Of a stretch of 64,000 bases of DNA, positions 1-10,491 are shown piece after piece. Every line of letters begins with the position of its first letter. Position 1 is the stretch's first letter. The position numbers and the translations under genes are program-made. The DNA is from Costus lasius (taxonomy: Eukaryota > Streptophyta > Magnoliopsida > Zingiberales > Costaceae), in the NCBI GenBank assembly GCA_027563935.2, contig CM050454.1:23247501-23311500 (forward strand), written 5' to 3'. Under the pieces are notes generated by a model. It had not been told where the DNA came from. It saw only the letters and a program-made list of their open reading frames with translations, and made no database searches.

Positions 1-1240
1 AGTGCATATGTTGGCAGGCACGATTGACAGCGTATGTGATCTCGGGTCTAGTAATGGTGACGTACTATAGGGCGCCAACAGTGCTTCTGTAAAGCGTGGG
101 ATCAAGCATGGGAGAGGACACATCCATTTTGATGTCAGGTGCGACTGGTGTAGAGATGGGTCGCGCGACATCCATCTTGGTACGTTGAAGGAGTTCCAAG
201 ACATATTTGCTTTGATTGAGAAGACAGCCAGTGGGATGAGACGTCAACTCAATACCAAGGAAATAGTGTGCAATGCCGAGATCTCGAATAGCTAATTCGG
301 TACCCAGTGTAGAGATTAAGGTGGTGATGTGCACCGCATTGTCGCCAGTGACGAGAATGTCATCTACATATATGAGAACAAAGGTCTTAGAGGAGGAGTC
401 GCAGTGATAGAATAATGATGTGTCTGTTTTGGAGCCCACAAAACCCTGTTGGTGAAGCCATCCCCCGAGGCGATGGAACCATGCACGTGGAGCTTGCCTA
501 AGTCCGTACAAGGACTTTTGAAGATGACATACATGAGTTGGGAACTGAGGATGAGTAAAGCCAGGTGGTTGCTCCATGTATACAGTTTCTTGTAAATGGC
601 CATGCAAAAAGGCATTGGAGACATCCAATTGTCGAATGGGCCAGTTGGAGTTGACGGCAATTGTGAGGAGAAGATGAACAGTTGTTATCTTAATAACAGG
701 ACTAAAAGTTTCGGTGAAATCAATACCGGGCAGTTGGCGAAATCCCTTAGCAACCAGACATGCCTTGTGTCGATCAATAGAGCCGTCGGCATGATGCTTG
801 AGACGGAAGATCCATTTGCACCCAATAACATTCATGGAAGAGCGTCTGGGAACAAGGTTCCATGTCCCATTGCAAAGTAAGGCGTCGAACTCGGAAGCCA
901 TAGCCGCCCGCCATTCAGGAGCCTTGGAGACTTGAGTAAAACATGTTGGCGCAGCGGATGAAAGGGAGTGGAGGAGAGCGGCTGGTAGTGCATGTTTGCT
1001 GGCTGATGTAGAGTGAAGAACGAGTGGTTCAATGGCTCCATAGATATCAACAAGAGTGCGAGTGCGCCTTGGAGGTGTAGAGACGGTTGTTGAGGAGCTC
1101 GCATCAGGGAAAGCTGCTGGAGTTGATGGAGAAGCGGGAGAAGAGCTGGGCGAAGAGATGCTCGCATCAGAAAAAGCCGCCGGAGTGGTAGGGAGTAGGT
1201 GGAGCAACGGGAGAAGGCTCGGGCGAGGAGGCGCGTACAT
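1..1240 (-). pseudogene. pol: Reverse transcriptase region, Ale-like Copia
   Basis: A 391-codon minus-strand frame (1240-65) opens with a low-complexity Ser/Pro linker. It then holds the Copia RT core: GCKWIFRLK, LVAKGFRQ, FSPVIK, RQLDVSNAFLHG, QKSLYGLRQAPRAW and the catalytic IYVDDILVTG. It stops at a TAG near 65 where relatives have a Gln codon, and the same frame then continues (YVTITRPEITYAVN-like) to the window edge. The RT core looks intact apart from that stop. RNase H would lie off the left edge. Confidence 0.88.
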
Positions 1241-2064
1241 CAGATAAAGCCACCGGAAGAGCAGGAGAAGAGCCGGACGTCAAGCGAGCAGTAGGGCGTT
1301 GGCAGACTAGAAGCCTCGGAGTGAAGGGATGAAGAACTGCACCGGAGGCAGGTACGCCGCCTGAAATGTCGCAACCAAGGGTAACACGCGTAGCCAAAGA
1401 CTCGAAGAGTGTTGTATGTAGGGGTGCGTTTGTAGAGGACTTCCAAGGGAGTGGCATGTTGAAGTAATGGTGTTGGCGTGCGATTGATAAGATAGACGGC
1501 AGTGGAAACAGCAGCATCCCAATGATGGGTAGGGACAGATGCATGATGCAAGAGGGAAAGGGCGGTTTCAACTATATGGCGGTGTTTACGTTCAGTAGAC
1601 CCATTTTGTTCCGGAGTGAGTGGACATGACATACGATGGGCAATGCCGGAGCGCACAAGATGGTGATGAAGTGCCTGATATTCGCCACCCCAATCAGACT
1701 GAACGCATAAAATTTTGTGATTGAAGAAGCGCTCAATGTGCTGTTAGAAATGGCAAAATATATCTAGAAGATCATATTTACATTTCATGAGAAAAAGTCA
1801 AGTAAATTTACTGTAATGATCAATAAAGGAGACATAATATGAGTAACCACCGGCGGAAAGAACGGGAGCAGGGCCCCAAACATCAGAATGAATAAGTTGT
1901 AAAGGATAAGACGCTTTATTTATTGATGGAGAAAACGGAGTTTTGTGACTTTTTGAGTGCATACAAGCATCACAAATAGAAGATAAAATATTTCGAGCAG
2001 GTAAACCATAGTGGTTGATTATTTGCTGGACGAGACGGATGGAGGGATGACTGAGTCTAGCATG
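1240..2064 (-). pseudogene. pol: Integrase region, Ale-like Copia (frame-disrupted)
   Basis: On the minus strand the region below 2064 shows integrase core landmarks in more than one frame: a HSDVWGP-like first Asp near 1880, a SDWGGEYQ-like second Asp near 1690, and the PEQNGSTERKHRHIVE block holding the catalytic Glu around 1590-1620. At least one in-frame stop (near 1745) and a frame change interrupt it. The family would join element cDNA to host DNA; this copy cannot encode an intact enzyme. The 138-codon frame 1656-1240 is the cleanest surviving part. Confidence 0.75.
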
Positions 2065-2775
2065 CTATGTGTTGGAGGTCACACGCCTAGAGAGTAGAGC
2101 AGTTGTGGATGGTGGTGGAATGTGGTAAAGGCCGTTTTTAATTCCCCCTTGGAGCAGAGTGGTCCCTGTGTGCCGATCCTTAACAAAGCAGGTATTAGAA
2201 TGAAATTCAAAGAAGACGTCATCATCGTGAGCGAATTGACGAACTGAAAGCAAGGGTTTAGTAATTGACGGAACACAAAGAATATTGCGCATGTGTAGTA
2301 GACGATTAGAGGCGGAAAAAGATGTGTTCCCAAGGTGAGTAATATGCAAACCTTTACCGTTGCCTTTTTGAACCGTGTCATATCCATTGTAGGGCGCCAC
2401 CTGTTGGAGAGAGTTGAGATCAGAGGTGACATGGTGAGTTGCACCGGAGTCCGGATACCAAGTCGTGGAGGTAGATGGAGATGATATGTCATGAGGGGTG
2501 GTGGTGTGGTAGACTCTGGGTCGGACCTGATGTTGAGCAGGGGTTTGGCTAGAAAAACCGCTAATAAAATCTGTATCAAAGCGTCTGTGACATTCATGAG
2601 CATAGTGCCTAGGAATAAAGCAGATTTGGCACCTTCCTCTGCCACGGCCACGTCCCTGAAAGCGACCACCGTTATGAGAGCGTCCTCCGCGAGGATGGCG
2701 TCCTCCGCCACGAGAGCTTGAGCCAGGATGAATAGTCTTGTTGATGGTAGGACTTGTAATGTCGAGGTCGCGCAT
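2065..2775 (-). pseudogene. gag-pol: gag C-terminus (nucleocapsid) plus protease, Ale-like Copia
   Basis: A 236-codon minus-strand frame. It starts with a Gly/Arg-rich nucleocapsid-like region, then a degenerate zinc knuckle (CQICFIPRHYAHEC, CCHC spacing largely kept). The aspartic protease active site follows (WYPDSGATHHVTSD). After that comes the Copia GAG-pre-integrase lead-in (CVPSITKPLLSVRQF and GLYHIP). In an intact element the protease matures the polyprotein in the virus-like particle. This frame ends at a stop before the integrase, so it is a fragment of a broken polyprotein. Confidence 0.8.
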
Positions 2776-3347
2776 GGATTAAAGTTGCATTAGATGTTCA
2801 TGGGAGGATAACATCCCATGAACCTCCTCCAGAGTCAAGGAATCACTGCGTGCAGTGACGCTGGGAATAAAAGTATCATAGGAAGGGCCAAGTTATTAGT
2901 AATAGTCTTGATTTTTTGCATATAATCGTGGATAGAATCCGTGCCACGGCGAGTCACCTGCAATTGAGATTTAAGTTGGAGCACCCTGGCGTGAGAGTTG
3001 GACTGGAAGGCTATAGCAAGAGTGTCCTAGACGAGTTTGGAAGAGGTAAGGCCAACCACCAAAGGGAAAACCTCTTCCGTCAGAGTGGAATTAATCCAAG
3101 TGAGGATTAATTGGTCTTTGAGTATCCAATCAGCGTAACAAGAGTCCGTTGAGGAAGGAGCAGGATCAGTGCCATCGACGATGCCAAGCATGCCATAAAC
3201 GCGTAGGAGAGGAACGAATTGAGTCCGCCATAATAGAAAATTGTCCTTCATTAATTTGAGAGGAAGAAAGGGCACACTACTAGGTGGGGTTAAAGTGGTG
3301 GACGACCCAGCAGGTTGCCGTGAAGAAGAGCTGATTGATGAATCCAT
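2776..3347 (-). pseudogene. gag: gag N-terminal part, Ale-like Copia (broken)
   Basis: An open stretch on the minus strand from 3347 to 3027 begins MDSSISSSS and contains the LLWRTQF block typical of Copia UBN2-type capsid proteins. After the SKLV residues a TAG replaces what is normally a Trp codon. Gag-like sequence continues below this (a LEEVHGMLLSHE-like stretch near 2780-2830), but in another frame and with part missing. Capsid assembly by this copy is therefore unlikely. The family assignment rests on recognisable residues; the exact lesions were judged by eye. Confidence 0.75.
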
Positions 3348-3678
3348 AAAGAGAGAGGATGGATTAGAGGGCTACGAACATCGTAAGAGGGAATCGCAGC
3401 GGCTCGCGGTGTGGGTCGGTGACAAAGCTTCGGCAATCGCCGGTTGATCAGCAGGCGGCGACCGATGAGTGAAGCTTCTCGACTTCGACGGATGAGTGAA
3501 GCTTGCAGAGCGGCAAAGTTGTCGCTTGCTTTAGTTGTCGAAGCGTCTCGACTTCGACAGATGGCAGATTCTTCTTCACGTCAGGCGCCGGATCGATGTC
3601 CTAGGAACGCACCCAAAGACTTCTTCCTTGGCGTCCGTGTCGACAGAGCAAAGTGGATCAACTTAGAAAATCTTGAAT

Positions 3679-3690
3679 CCTCTGATACCA
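3679..3690 (-). other. Primer binding site (initiator Met-tRNA)
   Basis: The minus strand reads TGGTATCAGAGG immediately after the LTR. It is complementary to the 3' end of plant initiator tRNA-Met and fixes both the orientation and the LTR boundary. Confidence 0.85.
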
Positions 3691-3882
3691 TGTAAGAAAC
3701 GCAGCCAGGAGGAAGAAGGTGAAAGGTATGATTGTATTCAATGATTTGATATTGTTAGATGCCTCTGATTTTATACACACGAAGGCAAAGAATGAATTGA
3801 AATATAAAAATATGAAGTTTACTATATAGGAAACATTGTCACGATTTGATCACGATTTGATTTGCTTGAATTGTTGCCAACA
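3691..3882 (-). repeat. 5' LTR of the Ale-like Copia element (about 192 bp)
   Basis: On the minus strand this begins TGTTGGCAAC and ends CTTACA, and the primer binding site abuts it directly. A TATAAAA box lies at 3769-3775 on the minus strand. The partner LTR is outside the window, so the outer boundary (CA at 3881-3882) is inferred from the canonical TG start. The base pairs just outside are TGATT, a possible target duplication that cannot be checked. Confidence 0.7.
3769..3775 (-). promoter_or_regulatory. Putative TATA box of the Ale-like LTR
   Basis: The minus strand reads TATAAAA about 107 bp into the short LTR and about 80 bp before its end, a usual place for a retrotransposon Pol II promoter. 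No transcript evidence is available. Confidence 0.45.
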
Positions 3883-5856
3883 TGATTGCTGCGGTATTAG
3901 GTAATAGCATCATTGAAAGGATTTGTTTCGGCAGCGTGATTTGTGCGTCGACACTGAGGTCCAGCGGGGTTGTCAAAGCCGTTCGCAAGCAGTGAGCCTT
4001 CCGTGACGTCTAGTTGGGCGGCGAGTGGCATCTGCGTGTGCGAGCTTCCGTCCACATGAGATCGAGCTGGACGAGGATGGGAAACGAGCGGCGAGTTCCA
4101 GCGGGCCTGGCGAAGTTGTTGGCGAGTGGTGGAACGGTAGCGAGCTGTCTGTGATGCCTGATAGGGTGGCGAGCAGCGACCAACGGTATCCGCTATGGGT
4201 CGGGGGATTTTTACCTCTCTCATTCATCTCATTTTCTCTACTTTATATCCATCAATTATTGTATATAAGAGATTTTTTTCAGCTCATCCCTTTCATCCTA
4301 AAATCCGTCCTATTAAAAAAATACTTCCATGCCAGCATTAAGTTTTGGTTGTGCTAGCTGCTGACGAGGAGATGCTTTCCGAGAATACTCTGAAAGAATA
4401 CTCTGAGAGCAGCTAGTTCACTGAACTTGCCATTTCAAGTCATGACTACCCCAATCATCATTTACTTCCCATGAAACATGACCTGCGCATGCTGCCCCGG
4501 CAACACATTTCACATTACATAAAGCGACAGGGTAGTGTGATATTAATTGTGAGATCATGGAAGTGAATTTTTCTTCATGAGTGCAGTGAACTACTGCTAA
4601 ATTCTCTTTCAAATATCGAGCATAAAATTGGTTAATAATTAAGTGGGGCTTGAAAGTACCGAATTTGATCGACGACAGTTTAGATATTAATTTACACAGT
4701 CAATACGAATGAGCAGATGTCCCGTTAATTTCCTTGAGCAACCAATTTATCACTTGCATTTCACATTTACAAGAAATGCAGAAGATTGTGTCAAGTGCGA
4801 CAACTTTGAACACAACTTTCTACCGTATCTGGTCCGTCCATGTTGAAGGCTATATCGGCAGATTCGAGATTTCAATCGGTCAAGTCCCAAGTTTGAGCTA
4901 GTTGAAACGGAAGCACTCAAAAGTTTTGAGCTATGGATATGCACATTCAAGTCACAATTACTTTTTTGCTGTGAAATTTACTGTATTAATCGCAGTGTAT
5001 TATTTCCATGATCGTGTGTATTATTTAATAATTGTAGAACATCACATAGAGTAAATTTTAGTAAACATCAACCGAGTTGGTGTATATAAAAAAGTCAAGT
5101 CAACGTCATTCTTGCTAGACAATCACAATGAAGCTCATCCTGAACAACAGTCAGGTGGTCATCTAGAACATCCTGTCAAAAATCCTACTGCCATGCATTA
5201 ACGTGTGTAGAACATCCAAAGGCGAGTCAGGCGACCATCCTTTACTTTTCCATGCATTAGTCGATTAAATTATATACTCATTTTAAACCTTATCTCACGT
5301 AAATGTTATAGTCGTTTTGGCAGAAATTGACAACATAATCAAGTGTCGGCATGTGCCTTGACTTCCAGATTCAGTCTTCAATCAGCCCTCGCACACATTG
5401 AACCATTGGTCTAAAAAGGACAATGGTAAATGCCATCTGTCCTCTGTAAGATAAGGACACCTTTTGCCCTAGTTTATTTTTATTCATGTCGCTAACACGT
5501 TTTGTCAATTACTCTGGATGAATTAGAAATGCCTAGGTGGCGATATGTTAGACCAAGTCTAAAAGGTCAAATGAAGGGTAAGGCTGTGGATGCAGACCAT
5601 AATTTTAGCCATTAGCGAAGGATGGTTTAATCAATTGGTCGTGCTTGACGGTGCAATCATCTACTTGTGAGTCTACGCATCCCTCCCTTCTTCTTGGCAT
5701 ACATCCACTTTTTTCCTGTTTGAATCAGTCGTCTCTTGATCAATACCCACAGCATAAAGCTACTAAGTCTCACATGCATCCCTTCCAAGGCGTCGTCACC
5801 TCCTCCATCTCAAATTAATCGTCTCCAGGTGGCCAGGCCAGCACACTACTGCTCGC
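3883..5856. other. Intergenic DNA between the Copia relic and the host gene
   Basis: No convincing gene. Short open stretches on both strands (for example around 3897-4357 and 4750-4950) show no recognisable domain and overlap each other on opposite strands. A 63-bp inverted repeat lies at 4354-4416. The last few hundred bases must hold the host gene's promoter, but I see no clear TATA box close to the gene; the AT-rich stretch near 5268-5285 is rather far. Confidence 0.6.
4354..4416. repeat. Small inverted repeat with internal direct repeat
   Basis: CTAGCTGCT (4354-4362) is exactly complementary to AGCAGCTAG (4408-4416). The 45-nt interior contains GAATACTCTGA twice in a row. This could be a hairpin-forming remnant of a small DNA transposon or a chance palindrome; no target duplication is obvious. 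Confidence 0.5.
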
Positions 5857-6246
5857 ATGGGGATTTGCTTGTCCCATGGCTCCAAGAACATTGCACTCAG
5901 CAAAAGGGAGCTGGAAGCGCCACCAGTACCATCACCTTCTCCTCCTCGCTTGAAGAAAACCGTCCGCTTTGCAGATGACAGTAATGGCGAGGGCGGATCG
6001 CTGGAGAAGGAGAAGAAGGTGATGGAGGAGTCAAAAAGAGTGAAGGTGGTGATGACGAAGGAGGCGGCGGCTCTGCTGCTGTCCATGCTTGCCGACGGTA
6101 AAGGGATGAGAGTGGAGGACATGTTGTGCCAACTCAATCAGCAAAGCAAACAGCAGCATAGCAGTTCGATCGCCGCTGGTTCATCTGCTGGTGGCAGGGA
6201 GATGAACAGTTGGACGCCAATGCTTGAGACGATACCGGAGATATAG
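5857..6246 (+). CDS. Small plant protein with MGxC N-terminus, single exon, function unknown
   Basis: 129 residues, no intron, ATG at 5857 and TAG at 6244-6246. It begins MGICLS: Gly2 suits N-myristoylation and Cys4 suits palmitoylation, so attachment to a membrane face is likely (inference). Then come a Pro-rich linker (residues 22-30), a basic KKTVRFAD motif (33-40), an acidic/lysine-rich stretch, a hydrophobic core RVKVVMTKEAAALLLSML (61-78), a Gln/Ser-rich tail, and a C-terminal WTPMLETIPEI. The core helix plus the W-P-LE-IPE ending is the layout of small plant proteins related to the DUF4228/PADRE group, many of which are stress-responsive; this family link is from memory and should be tested. 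No transposon features overlap it, and base composition is more GC-rich than its flanks. It is the only convincing host gene here. Confidence 0.72.
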   Translation: MGICLSHGSKNIALSKRELEAPPVPSPSPPRLKKTVRFADDSNGEGGSLEKEKKVMEESKRVKVVMTKEAAALLLSMLADGKGMRVEDMLCQLNQQSKQQHSSSIAAGSSAGGREMNSWTPMLETIPEI

Positions 6247-6708
6247 GACCTGGATGACATAGTTATACAATCCAATTCCATCTATATCGGTTATCAAAAG
6301 ATGAAAGAGAGATGTTGGTCCGTCCTTTATTGTCATGTAGCTGCACTAGATAATTACGATCGTCATCTATCGTTCGGCCAATGTAAGAAACTAGTACATG
6401 GCATTTGTGCTGAACGAGTATCCAGGTTTGAAGTAATCCAAGACTAAATATTTTTGTTATGTATGTGTTATCCATTATTCAAGGATCAGTATTGATAGCT
6501 TAGAATTACTAACGTGCTAACACAAACTAATGAATAAGAGATGCAATTCAGACACGGGCATTCGAGAGACAAGCTCTTGAGAGACAGTTTTTTGAAACTA
6601 AGCTCATAGAAAATACGACAAGCAAGCACTTGATATTCCAAGGACAATTAAGAGATCATATCCATTATATTTGGTTGCAAGAGATACTTACAATCATATA
6701 GTCTCAAC
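6247..6708. other. 3' flank of the host gene
   Basis: AT-rich sequence with no coding potential; the first 200-300 bases are probably the 3' UTR. An AATAAG polyadenylation-like hexamer lies near 6533. Nothing else recognised. Confidence 0.4.
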
Positions 6709-6932
6709 AATGCAAATCAAGAGAAATGAATGGATTTGGCAAGATCGTAGGCAACTTGCCACGAAACTCAAGAATTATATGCGACTAATGGAGAAACAAC
6801 TCCACAAGACAAGTTCAACTAATGCAAATCAAGAGAAATGAATGGATTTGGCAAGATCGTAGGCAACTTGCCACGAAACTCAAGAATTATATGCGACTAA
6901 TGGAGAAACAACTCCACAAGACAAGTTCAACT
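6709..6932. repeat. Perfect tandem duplication, 2 x 112 bp
   Basis: Positions 6709-6820 and 6821-6932 are identical over 112 bp by eye, each starting AATGCAAATC and ending AAGTTCAACT. Perfect identity means a recent duplication, or an assembly artefact. Confidence 0.93.
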
Positions 6933-7024
6933 ACCACATAGCTCAGGGTGCCTCGGTACAAATTGAGTAAATATCTAAAAAGAAAAGAAAAACTAAAGGA
7001 GAAAATACGTACTCCTAAGACCAC

Positions 7025-7026
<2 letters not shown>

Positions 7027-7061
<35 letters not shown>
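7027..7061. repeat. (AT)n microsatellite
   Basis: About 17 uninterrupted AT units between CCACGA and AATTAAAAGA. Length may be polymorphic and polymerase slippage in sequencing is possible. Confidence 0.95.
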
Positions 7062-7068
<7 letters not shown>

Positions 7069-7163
7069 GAAGATAAGTAATTAAAAGAAAAAATATATAA
7101 TTTATAAATATTCGATCATAACATGGCCATGGATATAACAAGTCACAAGGCTATGGTTGTAAC

Positions 7164-7315
7164 TAGTGGCGGAGCCACATAGGAGCTGAGTATGGGCAAA
7201 TGCCCCCACTCAATTATTCAAATTACATAAATATATCTAATTTTTTTTAATCTTACTAATATTATCTTCATATGTCTATTGCCCTCATATATCTTTGGAT
7301 CTTGGATCCACCACT
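7164..7315. mobile_element. MITE-like element, about 152 bp
   Basis: The ends read AGTGGCGGAGCC and, as the reverse complement of the right end, AGTGGTGGATCC, a 12-bp terminal inverted repeat with two mismatches. Flanking 9-mers GGTTGTAAC (7155-7163) and GGATGTAAC (7316-7324) match at 8 of 9 positions, which fits a Mutator-type 9-bp target duplication. No coding capacity. A longer similarity in the flanks (GGATATAACAAGTCA upstream, GGATGTAACAAGTCA downstream) leaves the exact boundary uncertain. Confidence 0.55.
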
Positions 7316-7499
7316 GGATGTAACAAGTCATGAGAATAATAATCATTCGTTGATAAATGGCTAGTTGTAGATTTTTTATTTGACCTTTCAAGAGCTAGTG
7401 AAAAATTGATAAATAATCTGTTAGTGTGTATGCCATAAAGACCAATTATACTATATAAATTCAAACATTGAATACAGATAATTGTTGTTATCATGTTGA

Positions 7500-8880
7500 T
7501 TGCTATGTCTGCGTTGAAATATTAGTAGACATGATAATGTACATAGAGATTGATATTATTAAATCTTATAAATAAGTCCCTAATGGAAGTACCTTAGTGG
7601 ATATGAGATGACTTTGGTACATGTGAGACTAGTATGTGACCTATTTGATGTTGGGCATCAACATAGATATATAGGTATATGAAGTAAGATGTACTAGATC
7701 AAGCCATTGTGAAACTATGACTTGGGTGTCATAGGTCAAGTTTCACAAGTGACAAAAAGTGTTCTAGTCCTTAGACTTGAGGTCATCGGCACATACACAA
7801 GATAAGTGATGTACTTTGATAGAATATAACACTATTACCTAATTGGGAAATCATAATGTCTATCATTGGTAAGTATAAGTTTTATGTGAAGTACAAGTGA
7901 CCAATAGAGGATTTACCCCTTTCTTGAATAGGAAGTTTGATAATCCAACGACCCCTCTGTGGGTGATTAATTGAGAGTATATGATCATATCTAAGAGATT
8001 TGATTTCATGCTTGAGTTACCCTACATGCTTAGATTAGCAAGTGTGCACATGTTTAGAATAGCAAGTGTGGCACACTTGTGCAAACTAGGATTGTTAGAA
8101 GGCAAAATGATTGTATTGCACATATATGAAAACTTTGTTGCTACTTAGGCATTGTCAGTTGACAAACAGATTCATATGGCTTGGGTAGCAGTGATGCATC
8201 ATAAGATGCCATTCATTGTTTGTGATGATCTATCTAGCTCATCACTACCAAGGTTATATGGGACTTATAGGATCACACATGCAAACACTACGAAATAATA
8301 CATATATAAGAGCCTTAGATCAAATTATGGTTTAATTTGAGTTTATTTTGATGATTGGACATGCCAAATCTGAGCTGGATCAAATGAATGGTTTATATGA
8401 TTCGATCTCCATGAAGAATGGGGTTAGATGCCCATTCCCATAGTTAGGAAAAGCTAATTGAGTATTGGGTCCTATAAGGGGCGAGCTATAGGGCCTAGGG
8501 CGCTTATGAGTCTTGTACAAGAGGGTTAGAGCATGGATAAGCTATAGATGGAGCTCATTAGGCTTAATGCCCAATAAGGGTTGAAGCAATAGGCGCCATT
8601 GGCACTTGCCTTTAGCAAGTAGGGTGCATAAGAAAGGATGGATCACATTATTGGGCCAAGGGCACAATGAGCATTGGCTGGGTGACTACACTCTATAAGA
8701 GAAGAAGAAAGAGGGTCTTAAGCCCTAGCCTAGGCCCAAGCGACTATCTCAGGCAACTAATGAAGGGACCACCAAGGAGGCGCCACTTTCATATTAGGGC
8801 GCTTAGGTGGCCGGCCAAGCAAGGCATGAGTGCCTTGATGCGAGGTGATTAGGAAGTGATTTGGTCTCTAATGAAAATTC
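7500..8880 (+). repeat. Old relic LTR related to the Copia LTRs of this window
   Basis: No ORF. The sequence follows the layout of the A/B/E LTRs in a diverged form: a GAGATGACTTTGGTACATGTGAG-like stretch near 7600 resembles the LTR block with GAGACAGCCTTGATATGATTGAG, and GACTTGAGGTCATC near 7780 resembles GACTTGAGATCACT. A run of GC-rich low-complexity sequence near 8480-8840 occupies the place of the downstream LTR. Boundaries are approximate and no target duplication was identified. Confidence 0.5.
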
Positions 8881-10168
8881 TTCCCCTCTCTTCCTTTTAG
8901 CACCATGTTTAAGCACATGATTAATGCATGGACTAGTTGACCATGCCAAATGAGAGGCGCTTGATGCGACCGCAAGTGTATGACTTTATCGAAGTAATAA
9001 ATAAAAGATTATTGTCAATGAGGATCTAGGGGTCAATTACCGATTATATGGTCGATCTATAGCTACACAATTCGAAAAGTGTTTTTCTTCAAAAACTTCG
9101 ATGGGTGAGAGAGCAAAGGTGAGCGTTTCGGGTAGAAAACTATGCAGAGAGAATTGGGAGTGGGGCTTCACCACGTTGACATATTAGAATTTTGTAAAAT
9201 AAATTTTTGAATAGAAAATTGAAACGTTGAAAGGGAATTATCCTCGTGTATAGATTACCATCTCTTGAAGCATAATCCGGTATCTAATCACGATAAGTCC
9301 CTACCCTTATGATAATTATCGTAATTATGCCCCTTGAGCTATGTGACAAATCATGTAAATCCATCAAGTGAATCTAAACTACACTTATGATTGAATTCAT
9401 AGGGTTGAAAAGATTAGATCCGACGTCATGATTCACGTTTCAGTCCTTCTCGCGACGTCTCAAACGCAACAAAACTTGGCCAGAAAATTAAACGGAATAA
9501 GTATAATTCTAATCAAATAAACTCAATAAAATTCTTAATAAAGATTAATATAAAAAGTTTAATTCATAAAATGTCAATGGGCTATGCCTCGAATCCTCAA
9601 AACGAGGGTTAAGCGATTATGTTCTTAGAATACAGAATATAGTATGATGAATTCAACATGAAAACTCAATAAAATTACAAGGAAACACTAGGAAAATTAA
9701 TGGAACCCTTCTCTTTGATTAGGAGATGAAGATCGAGCTGCAAAATCCCTCCTTTGTGTGATCTCCTCGTCAAAATTTCACCCAACTACCGTTTCTGCCC
9801 TAGCTGCCGCCTCTTTCTAATTTTGTCCAAATAAGCTCTCTTAATTCGATCTAAAATTCTTTCTTTTATTGTGTAATTAGTGTAGGACCCATCTAGGAAG
9901 GTTTTTCTAAAGTTTGGTTAAGTTTTGACTCAATTTGAGGAAGAATCAGAGAGAAAACTGAGTTGGGTGAAAGTCTTCACGGGCCAGGAATGGTTCACGG
10001 GTGTAGCCGTGAAAGTCTCTATGTTGAAAATCATCTTCTGGCTTGTGTGCGCAGAGTTACAACCCATGAATGACTCACGATATGGCTGTGAATGTTTCTG
10101 TGCAAAACTGGACTTTGGCGCATAACTATTCTTTTGTGCAGTGCGATACTCATGGCCCATGAAGGACT
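8881..10168. other. Unassigned repeat-derived DNA
   Basis: No gene recognised. Text near 8956-9060 (GACCGCAAGTGTATGAC followed by a GAGGATCTAGGGGTC-like stretch) is reminiscent of non-coding parts of plant LTR elements, but I cannot assign it. At about 9976-10160 there are degenerate copies of a CACGG...CCGTGAA motif, also present at 21859-22470. The two may be pieces of one older element split by later insertions. Confidence 0.4.
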
Positions 10169-10491
10169 TGTTGGGAAACCCCAGGCAATTTTTAATAATT
10201 AATTATCAGTGGAAGTATTGCCCGGAAACAATTTTCCGCGCTCTACAGGATCGTCCTTACCAATCATTTAATCTAGCCTTTTTATAAATGATTGGGCTCC
10301 CACTATTTTGCTCGAATTGACAACCCTCAAAAGTCGATCAGGAAATCACTAGATTTCCTTAGTGAGATGGGATCCTCATTCCATATATGGCCTTGCGTCT
10401 GCTACGGCAGGATGAACTACACAACATGATGCATGGTTCATGAGGTAGGCACGCTAGCCAATTGCAACTTGGCAACTCCCCTTCTTAAGAC
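10169..10491 (-). mobile_element. Relic X, left part: LTR tail fused to a gag-proximal leader
   Basis: On the minus strand this reads a leader resembling the A/E leader (GGATCCCATCTCACTAA near 10360-10375 is a direct match to the block just before gag in A and E). It passes at about 10262 into a LTR end closing with a GGGTTTCCCAACA sequence at 10169. The end closely resembles 21062-21170. All coding sequence that should lie between is missing. Element A inserted after 10491, and the relic resumes at 19544. Confidence 0.5.

Larger units (their letters stand above)
1..3882 (-). mobile_element. Ty1/Copia retrotransposon, Ale/Retrofit-like, partial and decayed
   Basis: Reading the minus strand from 3882 downward gives a short LTR, a Met-tRNA primer binding site, gag, a CCHC-protease segment, integrase and then reverse transcriptase, which is the Copia gene order. 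The copy runs off the left edge, so its 3' LTR and one target duplication are not visible. The gag type (serine-rich N-terminus, then an LLWRTQF-like block), the DSGATHH protease site and the roughly 190-bp LTR resemble the Ale/Retrofit lineage; that lineage call is inference. Reading frames are broken in several places, so the copy is not autonomous. It lies about 2 kb upstream of the only host gene and points away from it. Confidence 0.85.

Noticed and set aside
3897..4357. Overlapping open frames of 84-110 codons on both strands
   Set aside because: No domain, no start context worth trusting and mutual overlap; treated as chance frames in GC-richer intergenic DNA.
5796..6137. 113-codon minus-strand frame opposite the host gene
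   Set aside because: Antisense shadow of the sense gene, which has the recognisable N- and C-terminal motifs.
8667..8852. 61-codon frame (MSIGWVTTLYKRRRK)
   Set aside because: Falls in the relic LTR at 7500-8880; low complexity and no domain.
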